Positions 15,185 through 22,332 of a DNA stretch of 23,529 bases are shown here, piece by piece. The stretch is taken from NCBI GenBank assembly GCA_032111745.1, contig JAULUH010000080.1:1-23529 (forward strand), given 5' to 3'. Within the stretch, counting starts at the first letter, position 1. Each line of letters opens with the position of its first letter. The DNA comes from JAULUH01 sp032111745 (GTDB taxonomy: Bacteria > Chloroflexota > Anaerolineae > JAAEKA01). The notes beneath the pieces are model-generated. The model did not search any database and had not been told where the DNA came from. It was given only the letters and a program-made list of their open reading frames with translations. The position numbers and the translations under genes were made by a program.

Positions 15185-17449
15185 ATGCATAACCCCTCCC
15201 ATCATCGCCTGCCTCCCGGGCTGCGCCCATCGGCCCCTGTCATTGTCCTGCTCATCATCGCTTTGCTCGTCTCGGCCTGTGGCCGTTCCAGACCCACGCC
15301 CGCCGCGCCTGGTCAGCCCACAGCGGCGGCCGTGTCTCCTGCTGAGCCGGCCGCCACCACCGCCCCTGCCACCATCCCAGCCGCTCCTGCCTCGGCGGTC
15401 AAGCTCACTGTCGATCAACCCGGCCTCTACCACGTCCCGGCCGAATCTCTCCGGGCTGCCGGTTTCGACCTGCAAGCCACCGGCCCGGCGGAGCTCTCCC
15501 TTACCACCGGCGGCGAGCCGGTCGCCTTCGTCGTGGACCGCGACCCCGCCTCCGGCATCACCTACTTCGGTCTGCCGCGCGACAGCCGCTACGGCCGGGA
15601 CAACGTCTACTGGCTCAGCCGGATGGGGCCGGAGGCTGCCGGCTCAGGTCAGGCCCAGGTCCGCGCCGTCGCGCCGCCAGCTGCCACCCCCGGCGATCCG
15701 CTGCGCACCTTCCCGGACACCCTGCACCTGGAGCAGCAAACCCACTACCTCTCCCAGACCCCCCCCGGCACCGAGCACTGGCTGTGGGAGCCCATCTACG
15801 CGCCCGGATCGGTGACGGTGCCCTTCGACCTGCCCGGCTGGGCCGGCGGCGATGCCACCCTGGCCGTCACCCTCTGGGGCAATACCCTGGACCACAACGT
15901 CGACCCCGACCACCGCATTATCCTCAAGGTCAACGGCCAGGAGGTGGGCAGCCAGGCGTGGGACGGCAAGGCCTGGCAAACGGCCACCGCCACCGTGCCC
16001 GCAGCCCTGCTCCGCGCCGCCGGCAACGCGCTGGCCGTCGAGGCCCCCAACGATACGGGCGCCCTGGTCGATGTGACCTACCTGGACCAGGTGGAGCTCG
16101 CCTACACCCGGCACCTGCAGGCCGAGGACGGCCGCCTGATCTTCACCGCGGAGCCCGGCCAGCCGGTAGAGGTAGAAGGCCTGGAAGCTGCCGATGTCCT
16201 GGTGTGGGACATCACCGACCCCGCTTCTCCCCAGCCGTTGAGTGGATACCAGGCCAGCGGTGGCACTGTGCGCTTTGACGAACCCGCGGTGGATGGCCAA
16301 CGTACCTACGCTGTAGCGGCCAGGTCGGCCCTCCTGGCTCCCAAAGCCATCACTCCCGCCGGCTCCGTCGATCTTCGGGATAACCCCCAGGGCGCCGACT
16401 ACATCGCCGTCGTCCACCCGGACTTCGTCGAAGCGTTGCAGCCCCTGGTCGATCACCGTCGCGGCCAGGGCCTGCGCGTGACCGTGGCCACCCCACAGGA
16501 CGTCTACGACACCTTCAGCGGCGGCATGCCAGACCCTGCGGCCATTCGTGACTACATGGCCTACGCCCGCCAGAACTGGCCCGGGCCGGCTCCCCGTTTC
16601 CTGCTGCTGGTCGGCGACGCCAGCTTCGACTACCAGGGCTTCCTGCCCGGGGGCACCCCCAGCCTCGTGCCGGCCTACCTCCTATCCACCCACTTCGTCG
16701 GCGAGACTGCCAGCGATAACTGGTTCGTCAGCCTGGAGGGCGACGACGACCTGCCCGATATGGCCGTGGGACGCATCCCTGCCCAGACTCCGCAGCAGGT
16801 TGCAACCGCTGTGGCCAAGACCCTGGCCTACGAGAACGCCCCCCGCTCCGGCGACTGGCTGGGCCGCGCCCTCTTCGTCGCCGACAACAAGCAAGACGAG
16901 TTCCAGAGCATGTCCGATGACCTGGCCGATCAATTTTTGCCCGCAGATTACCAGGTGCAGAAGGTCTACCTGGGCCAGAGTCCCGACGCCAGCGCCGAGA
17001 TCCTATCGAGCCTGCGCGATGGCGTAGGCCTGGTCAACTACGTCGGCCACGGCAGCATGAACGTTTGGGCCCAGGAGAAGATCTTCCAGACCGCAGACGT
17101 GGCCGGCCTGTCCCAGACCGAAGCGTTGCCCCTCATGGTCACCATGACCTGCCTGGTCGGATACTTCCACCACCCCCAGGCCACCAGCATGGGCGAGGAA
17201 CTGCTGTTCAAGCCCGACGGCGGTGTGGTCGCCGCCCTGGTGCCCACCAGCGAGACCCTGGCCGCCGACCAGCGTTTCCTGGCCGAGGGTGTCTACCGCC
17301 ACCTCTACGGCGACGCGCCCACCGTGGGCGAGGCCATCATGCTGGCCAAGCAGGACCTCCCAAGCGATCGCGACATCATGCAGGATCTCATCGAGACCTT
17401 CACCCTGCTGGGCGATCCGGCCCTGGTGCTGCAGCAGCCCGCTCAGTAG
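15185..17449 (+). CDS. Lipoprotein C25 (gingipain-type) cysteine peptidase
   Basis: The product is 754 residues. The signal peptide ends in a lipobox, LLVSAC with Cys32, so it is probably lipid-anchored at the outer face of the membrane. Residues about 35-75 are a Pro/Ala/Thr linker. VKLTVDQPGLYHVPAESLRA (from about 75) matches the GLYRV segment of the larger peptidase. A beta-sandwich spans about 195-310 (VTYLDQVELAYTR). The C25 catalytic domain spans about 400-745: FLLLVGDASFDYQGF, SDNWFVSLEGDDDLPDMAVG, catalytic His622 in NYVGHGSMNVWAQE and catalytic Cys656 in MTCLVGYF. It lacks the long propeptide of its paralog. No ribosome site is seen before ATG 15185. Its 3' end overlaps the convergent permease gene by 7 bases. 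The natural substrate is unknown; neighbouring surface proteins are candidates. Confidence 0.87.
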   Translation: MHNPSHHRLPPGLRPSAPVIVLLIIALLVSACGRSRPTPAAPGQPTAAAVSPAEPAATTAPATIPAAPASAVKLTVDQPGLYHVPAESLRAAGFDLQATGPAELSLTTGGEPVAFVVDRDPASGITYFGLPRDSRYGRDNVYWLSRMGPEAAGSGQAQVRAVAPPAATPGDPLRTFPDTLHLEQQTHYLSQTPPGTEHWLWEPIYAPGSVTVPFDLPGWAGGDATLAVTLWGNTLDHNVDPDHRIILKVNGQEVGSQAWDGKAWQTATATVPAALLRAAGNALAVEAPNDTGALVDVTYLDQVELAYTRHLQAEDGRLIFTAEPGQPVEVEGLEAADVLVWDITDPASPQPLSGYQASGGTVRFDEPAVDGQRTYAVAARSALLAPKAITPAGSVDLRDNPQGADYIAVVHPDFVEALQPLVDHRRGQGLRVTVATPQDVYDTFSGGMPDPAAIRDYMAYARQNWPGPAPRFLLLVGDASFDYQGFLPGGTPSLVPAYLLSTHFVGETASDNWFVSLEGDDDLPDMAVGRIPAQTPQQVATAVAKTLAYENAPRSGDWLGRALFVADNKQDEFQSMSDDLADQFLPADYQVQKVYLGQSPDASAEILSSLRDGVGLVNYVGHGSMNVWAQEKIFQTADVAGLSQTEALPLMVTMTCLVGYFHHPQATSMGEELLFKPDGGVVAALVPTSETLAADQRFLAEGVYRHLYGDAPTVGEAIMLAKQDLPSDRDIMQDLIETFTLLGDPALVLQQPAQ

Positions 17450-18255
17450 TGGGCCAGGCTGCCGTCGACCTTGGCCCGATGCACGGCCTGCCGGAAGCCC
17501 AGCAGGCTCAGCGGCACCAGCACGATGCAGAAGATGCCCAGCGCCGCGATATCCGGCCACAGCTCGGCAAATGAAGCGTTGTTCAGCAGGGCCTGGCGCA
17601 TCGCCGATAGGGCATAGGTGATCGGCAGTAGTCGTGACAGCGCCTGCAGCCACGGGGGCAATATCTCCACTGGATAGTAGACTCCGCCCAAAAGCAGCCC
17701 CACGCTATTGAAGATCCAGGTCACCGGGTCACCCCGCTTCAGCACCATCACGAAGCTGGCCGCTACCACCCCCACGGCCGTCATGGCGATGATCGTCAGC
17801 ACCAGGATCACCAGCGCCGCCGGGATGTTGCCGTTGAGCTCCACCCCGAAGAGCACTGCCCCCAACACCAGGTAGACGATCACCTGTACCGTCACGTAGC
17901 CGTAGTCGTACAGGCTGCTGGACAGGATGATGGTGCTCAGCCGGGTGGGGGTCAATAGCATGGCCTCCAGGGTGCCCGTGGTCTGGGCCTCCCGCAGATT
18001 GGACGCGAAGCTGCGTAGCCCCACGCCGAAATAGCCGGAGAACGCCAGCCCGATCAGCACAAACGCAAAATAGTCCCCCCCGTAGTCGGCCAGGTAGGGC
18101 GCCGCCGACGCGCCCACCAGCAGGCTCAGGAAATAGAACACGAACAGGTTGAAGAAGATGCCGAAGAACTGCAGGATGAAGGCAAACCGGTAGCTCAGCT
18201 GCAACTGCCAGTCGCGCCGCAGGAACGCCAGCACCTGGGTCATCGCCAGTTCCAC
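17443..18255 (-). CDS. ABC-2 type exporter permease
   Basis: The product is 270 residues from GTG 18255. An internal ATG at 18243, with GGTGG 8 bases ahead, would give MTQVLAFLRRDWQLQLSYRF, a typical start for this family, so the start is uncertain by four codons. Six hydrophobic segments are visible: FAFILQFFGIFFNLFVFYFL, FAFVLIGLAFSGYFGVGL, VTVQVIVYLVLGAVLFGV, ALVILVLTIIAMTAVGVVAA, VGLLLGGVYYPVEILPPWL and IAALGIFCIVLVPLSLLGF. The LLLGGVYYPVEILPPWLQ and ITYALSAMRQALL blocks are characteristic of ABC2_membrane (PF01061) proteins. It pairs with the ATPase gene 15 bases upstream and would export a lipid, glycan or drug-like molecule of unknown identity. Confidence 0.88.
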   Translation of the reverse strand: MELAMTQVLAFLRRDWQLQLSYRFAFILQFFGIFFNLFVFYFLSLLVGASAAPYLADYGGDYFAFVLIGLAFSGYFGVGLRSFASNLREAQTTGTLEAMLLTPTRLSTIILSSSLYDYGYVTVQVIVYLVLGAVLFGVELNGNIPAALVILVLTIIAMTAVGVVAASFVMVLKRGDPVTWIFNSVGLLLGGVYYPVEILPPWLQALSRLLPITYALSAMRQALLNNASFAELWPDIAALGIFCIVLVPLSLLGFRQAVHRAKVDGSLAHY

Positions 18256-18270
18256 CCATCCATTGCTGTG

Positions 18271-19284
18271 CTAGCCCTCCACCGCCTGCTCGGTGAACCG
18301 CTGGAACACCTGCTCCAGCGACGGCTGCTCCCGTGTCATGTCCACCACCACCCCCCCCGCCTGGCTGATCTGCTGGATCAAAGGGCCCAGCGTCTCCTCG
18401 CCCTCCACCGCATCCAGCCGCACCAGCCACTCCCCAGGCTCCCCCAGCGCCTCCACCGCCACCTGTCCCGTTAACCCCGGGTATGGTTTCTTCGGGAAGA
18501 CATTTATCCCGCGTACTCTTAACGCGTACGACACCGTCGGCCCCAGGCTGGCCTTCAGCTCGTCCGGCGTGCCGCAGGCCCGGATCCGCCCGCCGTGCAT
18601 GATCGCCACCCTCTGGCACAGCCGCTGCGCCTCGTCCAGCCGATGCGTCGTCAACAAGATGGTCATGCCCTGCCGGCCCAATAGCTCCTCCACGATGAAC
18701 GCGTGCAGGTTGATCGTGGCCGTCGGGTCCAGGCTGCGCGTGGGCTCGTCCAGGAACAGCACCCGCGGGCCGTGCAGCAACGCCCGGGCAATGCTCAGCC
18801 GCTGCTTCTGCCCGCTGGAGTAGGTGCGGAAGGGCCGGTCAGCCTGCGCGGCCAGCCCCACCTGCTGCAACAGCTCGTCTACCCGTCCCGCTGCCGTCTG
18901 CCTGCCCAGTCCGTACAGCGCCGCAAAGAACGCCAGGTTCTCCCGCGCCGACAGGCGCCAGTAGAAGCTGCGCTCGTCGCCACTGGCCATCCCCACCAGC
19001 TCGCGCACCTGCTCCGAGTGGTTGAGATCGACCCCCCCAATGCGCGCTGAGCCACTGGTGGGGACCACCAGGGTGCACAGGAGCTTGATCAGCGTAGTCT
19101 TGCCCGCGCCGTTGGGACCCAACAGCCCAAACATCTCCCCCTCCTCCACCGCCAGCGACACCCCATCGACCGCGGTTACCTGGCGCTGGTCGCTCGCCCC
19201 CCCGCGCCGAAACTTCCGGCGCATCGAGCCGTTCAGGGGAAATCGCTTGACCAGATCGTGGGTCTCGATAGCTAGCCCGGGCAC
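18271..19284 (-). CDS. ABC exporter ATP-binding protein
   Basis: The product is 337 residues from GTG 19284. Walker A is GPNGAGKTT (about residues 56-64), the signature is YSSGQKQRLSIARAL, and Walker B is RVLFLDEPT followed by the H-loop in LLTTHRLDEA. The C-terminal 100 residues are the accessory domain seen in DrrA-like exporters (QPSLEQVFQRFTEQAVEG). An ATG at 19302 is in frame, but it lies upstream of a TATAAT box (19291-19296) that would start transcription at about 19284. The GTG is therefore preferred, giving a leaderless message. It energises the permease encoded next. Confidence 0.9.
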   Translation of the reverse strand: MPGLAIETHDLVKRFPLNGSMRRKFRRGGASDQRQVTAVDGVSLAVEEGEMFGLLGPNGAGKTTLIKLLCTLVVPTSGSARIGGVDLNHSEQVRELVGMASGDERSFYWRLSARENLAFFAALYGLGRQTAAGRVDELLQQVGLAAQADRPFRTYSSGQKQRLSIARALLHGPRVLFLDEPTRSLDPTATINLHAFIVEELLGRQGMTILLTTHRLDEAQRLCQRVAIMHGGRIRACGTPDELKASLGPTVSYALRVRGINVFPKKPYPGLTGQVAVEALGEPGEWLVRLDAVEGEETLGPLIQQISQAGGVVVDMTREQPSLEQVFQRFTEQAVEG

Positions 19285-19290
19285 GCTGGC

Positions 19291-19296
19291 ATTATA
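19291..19296 (-). promoter_or_regulatory. Extended -10 promoter for the ABC exporter
   Basis: On the - strand TGGTATAAT gives an extended -10 element (TGn plus a perfect TATAAT). The expected start point, 7 bases downstream, is the GTG codon at 19284. No good -35 hexamer is seen at 17-bp spacing, as is usual for extended -10 promoters. Confidence 0.65.
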
Positions 19297-19322
19297 CCAC
19301 ACACCGCATGCTCTCCCGTATA

Positions 19323-19362
19323 CCCATTAACCGTTCCTTTGGGAAAAGGTTCGGTATATGGG
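19323..19362. promoter_or_regulatory. 40-bp imperfect palindrome upstream of the ABC promoter
   Basis: The arms pair as CCCAT/ATGGG, ACCG/CGGT and CCTTT/AAAGG around a GGGA centre, with two 2-base mismatches spaced symmetrically. It lies just upstream of the -35 region of the exporter promoter and has no T-run. It is a candidate operator or activator site, and alternatively a hairpin after the upstream gene. Confidence 0.5.
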
Positions 19363-19416
19363 AGCTCTGCACAGTTGCGGGCTCCTGCCTTGGCCCTGGC
19401 ACCACTTGCCACAGCA

Positions 19417-19451
19417 GGTGTGACGGGGCCCCAACCGGTTTCAATCACACC
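19417..19451 (-). terminator. Stem-loop directly after the solute-binding protein gene
   Basis: GGTGTGA (19417-19423) pairs with TCACACC (19445-19451), ending at the stop codon of the gene before. The loop holds two short palindromes, GGGGCCCC and AACCGGTT. There is no T-run on the - strand, so intrinsic termination is uncertain. Confidence 0.35.
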
Positions 19452-20885
19452 CTAATCGAAAAGCGCGTTGACCCGCTCGTTGACCTGCGGCAACAGCTCT
19501 TCAGCCCGGGCCTCGCCGGCCAGGATCGATTGAATCGCCGGTGCGACGATCCTTTCCACTGATGACGCATGGTCGGTAACCGGAAATAGAATCGAGCCCT
19601 CGGGATCGAACGCCTGTGTCGTGTAGGGCGAAACGTCCAATCCCCGGTTTTCATAAGTCGCCACGGTCTTCATGGTGCCGGAGAGGATCGCCGGGAACAC
19701 CACACCAGCCTCCCCCACGCGCAGCTGGCACGCCACCGAGCCCAGGTACTGCACCCAGGCCCACGCTTCCTCAGGATGATCCGTGCCGGACCAGATAGAA
19801 TCTGCCAGGCCAGTCAACATGCTCCTGCGGCCCTGGGGTCCAATGGGAAGCCGCGCGAGGCCGAGCTCGAAGGGTGCCTCAGCGTAGGTACTGGTCATCC
19901 AGGAGCCTGCCGGGATGATCGCTGCCTTCCCCCGCAGGAACAGGGCTTCGCCTCCCGAGCTGGACATCTGCTCGAAAGGCGTCACATAGCCCTGCTGGTT
20001 GATCAGGCGCGCCAGCCAGTCCAGGGTCGCGATCAGCCGGGGATCGTCGTAGTGATAGGCGGTGGCGTATAAGTAATCGACGAACTGAAAACCGGTGCTG
20101 CCCGCGAAGTGGCTCCACTGTTGTTGGCCGTAGGCCCCACCCAGGCCCTGCTCGGGCAGGGTCATGCCATACCTGGCGATATTCTCGGGGTCGAAGGTGG
20201 CACTCAAAGCGTTCTGGCCCAACGAATCTTCGGTCAGGCGGGCCAGAATCTGCTGGAAAGTGCCTCCATCCTCGGGGTTCCACGTGGCCTGGTTGAGCTC
20301 GTCCAGCGTGACGCCTGCCGCGTCCATTTGGTCCAGGTTGACCGCCAGGGCGATGGTGTCCCAGTCTTTGGGCAGCCCGTAACGCTGGCCCGCCCGCGTC
20401 CAGAGCCGGGGCAGCCGGCCGATGTAGATGCCGGTGTCCACCTGGTCGCGCTGGACCAGGGGTTCCAGGTCCAATACCTGTCCCTGCTGCACCAGCTCCG
20501 GCAGCCGTGACAGGCTGTTGGTAAAGACATCCGGTGCCGCGCCGGCCTCCATCTCCTCATCCAGCTTGGTCCAGTAGGCGGGCCAGTTGGTTTGCTCGAT
20601 CCGGATCGTGATGTTTGGGTACAGCGCGCTGAAGTCGTCGGCGCATTGCTGGTAGGCTGGCAGCTGGCGGGCATCCCACAGGGCATAGCGCAGGGTGACC
20701 GGAGCGCGCACCCCAAGGGGCATGTTTGTAGGCGTAGCTGTTGGCCCCGGGTTCACGCTCCCGGGCTCCGGAGTCAGCAGGTAGTTGAAGTCGACACTGG
20801 CGCAGGCGGTCGCCGTCACACCCAGCAGCAGGCCTAGGGCGAGAACGAGGATCAGGTGCTTGCCACGCTCCGGCTCTGGTCTCAT
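19452..20885 (-). CDS. Family 1 extracellular solute-binding lipoprotein
   Basis: The product is 477 residues. The signal segment HLILVLALGLLLGVTATAC puts a probable lipid-modified Cys at residue 28 (the lipobox is weak). A Pro/Thr linker follows, then the binding-protein fold: VTLRYALWDARQLPAYQQ, YPNITIRIEQTNWPAYWTKL, GAAPDVFTNSLSRLPELVQQ, RYGLPKDWDTIALAVNLDQM, GKAAIIPAGSWMTSTYAEAP, ADSIWSGTDHPEEAWAWVQY. This matches SBP_bac_1 proteins of carbohydrate ABC uptake systems. A possible ribosome site, GAGGTG, lies in the end of the channel gene, and the gap between them is 2 bases. No MalF/MalG-type permease is in the window. The ligand is unknown, with a sugar the usual guess. Confidence 0.87.
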   Translation of the reverse strand: MRPEPERGKHLILVLALGLLLGVTATACASVDFNYLLTPEPGSVNPGPTATPTNMPLGVRAPVTLRYALWDARQLPAYQQCADDFSALYPNITIRIEQTNWPAYWTKLDEEMEAGAAPDVFTNSLSRLPELVQQGQVLDLEPLVQRDQVDTGIYIGRLPRLWTRAGQRYGLPKDWDTIALAVNLDQMDAAGVTLDELNQATWNPEDGGTFQQILARLTEDSLGQNALSATFDPENIARYGMTLPEQGLGGAYGQQQWSHFAGSTGFQFVDYLYATAYHYDDPRLIATLDWLARLINQQGYVTPFEQMSSSGGEALFLRGKAAIIPAGSWMTSTYAEAPFELGLARLPIGPQGRRSMLTGLADSIWSGTDHPEEAWAWVQYLGSVACQLRVGEAGVVFPAILSGTMKTVATYENRGLDVSPYTTQAFDPEGSILFPVTDHASSVERIVAPAIQSILAGEARAEELLPQVNERVNALFD

Positions 20886-20887
20886 CG

Positions 20888-22321
20888 CTACTTCACCTCT
20901 GTCTTTGCCACTACCCAGTCCGCCTGGTCGCCGTTTTGGGCCTGCTCGGGAAGAGCCGGTGCTAGGCCACTGCGGATGTGCAGGTCGCGCTGCGGGAAGG
21001 GGATCTCGATGCCATGCTCTTTGAACGCATCCCAGATCATCAGGCGTAGCTCTGCCGCAACCTTCCCTCTGTTCATGGCATCCTCCACCCAGGCCAGCAC
21101 GACGAAGTCCACGCTGGAGTCTCCGTAGTTGACCAGGGGCGCCACCGGAGCCGGATCCTTGAGCACGTCAGGATGCTGCAGGGCCGTGCCAACCAGGAGC
21201 TGCTGCACCTGGCGCACATCCGAATCGTAGCTCACGCCAATCGGCACCCGAGCCCGCGCCCTGCGGTTGTTGCGTGTGAACGTGGTCACCGTGGTGGTGA
21301 GCCAATCCTGGTTGGGCACGATGTATTCGACGTTGTCAAAGGTCCTCACGATCGTCGAGCGAATGCTGATGCTGTCAACCTGGCCCTCGGTGCCCGAGAT
21401 CTCGACCCAGTCGCCCGGCCGGACCGAGCCCTCGAAGAGCATGATGATGCCGCCTATGAAGTTCTTGAGAACATCTTGCAGGGCGAAACCGACGCCGATG
21501 GACAGGCCGCCGGTGATCGCGGCCATGGCCGTGGCATTGAAGCCAAGGAAACCGAAGACAACCACCACCCCCAGGGCAATGAACACGTAGCGCAGCAGCG
21601 TGAGCGTAGCCTTGACGGAGCCGGGATTGGCCGTGCCTCGGGCCCCGATCAGGGCCTCCAATAGATCCTGGACCGCCCCGGTCGCCACGAACCACAGGTA
21701 CAGGCCGATCACGGCCACAAAGACCCCCCCCAGGGTTAGCGTGCTGCCGAACAGCGGGAACAGCCCGGCACCGGCCAGCCGGTTCAGATCGGCGATGCTG
21801 TCGACGATCAGGAGGAAGAGCACAGTGCCGGCCAGGGGAGCCAGCAGCTGGTGATGGTACTTTTCGGCCTTCTTGGGGCTGGCAAAAGCATAAAGGAACC
21901 CGACCACCAGGCGATAGGCCAGGAAGACCCACATCAAGTTGCCGATATTCTCCAGCAGGCCGGCAAACCAGCCCTGCTGGATGAAGATTACCCGCACTAT
22001 GAAGAGAAAGAGGATGGCCAGCAGGGGAAACCAGACCTGCTGGTCTATGGCAAAGAAGAGCCTGACCAGCCGCTTGGAGCCCCGCAGCTCTTCCTCGGGG
22101 ATGGGGACCAGTGTGCCATCGGGGCCGACCCGTGTCTGCCTGCTCAGCCAACGCGTGTGCCACCGGTCAAAGAATTTCGTCACGAATCCCGCGATCAGCC
22201 AGGCCAAAAAGATGGCCAGGATGGCGGCGATGAGCTGGCTGATGACCGCCTGCCGGGCCAGCAGCTTGACCGTCGACTCGTATAGATCGATTAAGGCGTC
22301 GAGGGCGGTAATTTGGTCCAT
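20888..22321 (-). CDS. MscS-family mechanosensitive channel
   Basis: The product is 477 residues. Six or seven hydrophobic segments lead to the pore helix and MscS beta domain: ITGGLSIGVGFALQDVLKNF, IMLFEGSVRPGDWVEISGTE, GQVDSISIRSTIVRTFDNVE, YIVPNQDWLTTTVTTFTRNN. The C-terminal alpha/beta domain ends with HGIEIPFPQRDLHIRSG, also typical. E. coli MscS has 286 residues and three helices, so this is a longer form with extra N-terminal membrane helices. It likely releases ions or small solutes on membrane tension. It is placed between two solute-binding protein genes with gaps of 9 and 2 bases, so co-expression is likely. Confidence 0.9.
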   Translation of the reverse strand: MDQITALDALIDLYESTVKLLARQAVISQLIAAILAIFLAWLIAGFVTKFFDRWHTRWLSRQTRVGPDGTLVPIPEEELRGSKRLVRLFFAIDQQVWFPLLAILFLFIVRVIFIQQGWFAGLLENIGNLMWVFLAYRLVVGFLYAFASPKKAEKYHHQLLAPLAGTVLFLLIVDSIADLNRLAGAGLFPLFGSTLTLGGVFVAVIGLYLWFVATGAVQDLLEALIGARGTANPGSVKATLTLLRYVFIALGVVVVFGFLGFNATAMAAITGGLSIGVGFALQDVLKNFIGGIIMLFEGSVRPGDWVEISGTEGQVDSISIRSTIVRTFDNVEYIVPNQDWLTTTVTTFTRNNRRARARVPIGVSYDSDVRQVQQLLVGTALQHPDVLKDPAPVAPLVNYGDSSVDFVVLAWVEDAMNRGKVAAELRLMIWDAFKEHGIEIPFPQRDLHIRSGLAPALPEQAQNGDQADWVVAKTEVK

Positions 22322-22327
22322 GGCTTT

Positions 22328-22332
22328 CTCCT
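22328..22332 (-). promoter_or_regulatory. Shine-Dalgarno site overlapping the previous stop codon
   Basis: TAGGAG combines the stop of the solute-binding gene with the ribosome site of the channel gene, 6 bases before ATG 22321. This supports translational linkage of the two. Confidence 0.75.

Noticed and set aside
14490..15230. - and + strand frames across the 14.65-15.18 kb gap
   Set aside because: Their translations simply mirror the DNA repeats (Arg/Gly- or Pro/Ser-rich), have no ribosome sites and overlap the ends of real genes.
18703..19330. + strand frames opposite the ABC ATPase
   Set aside because: They are antisense to a protein with intact Walker A, signature and Walker B motifs.
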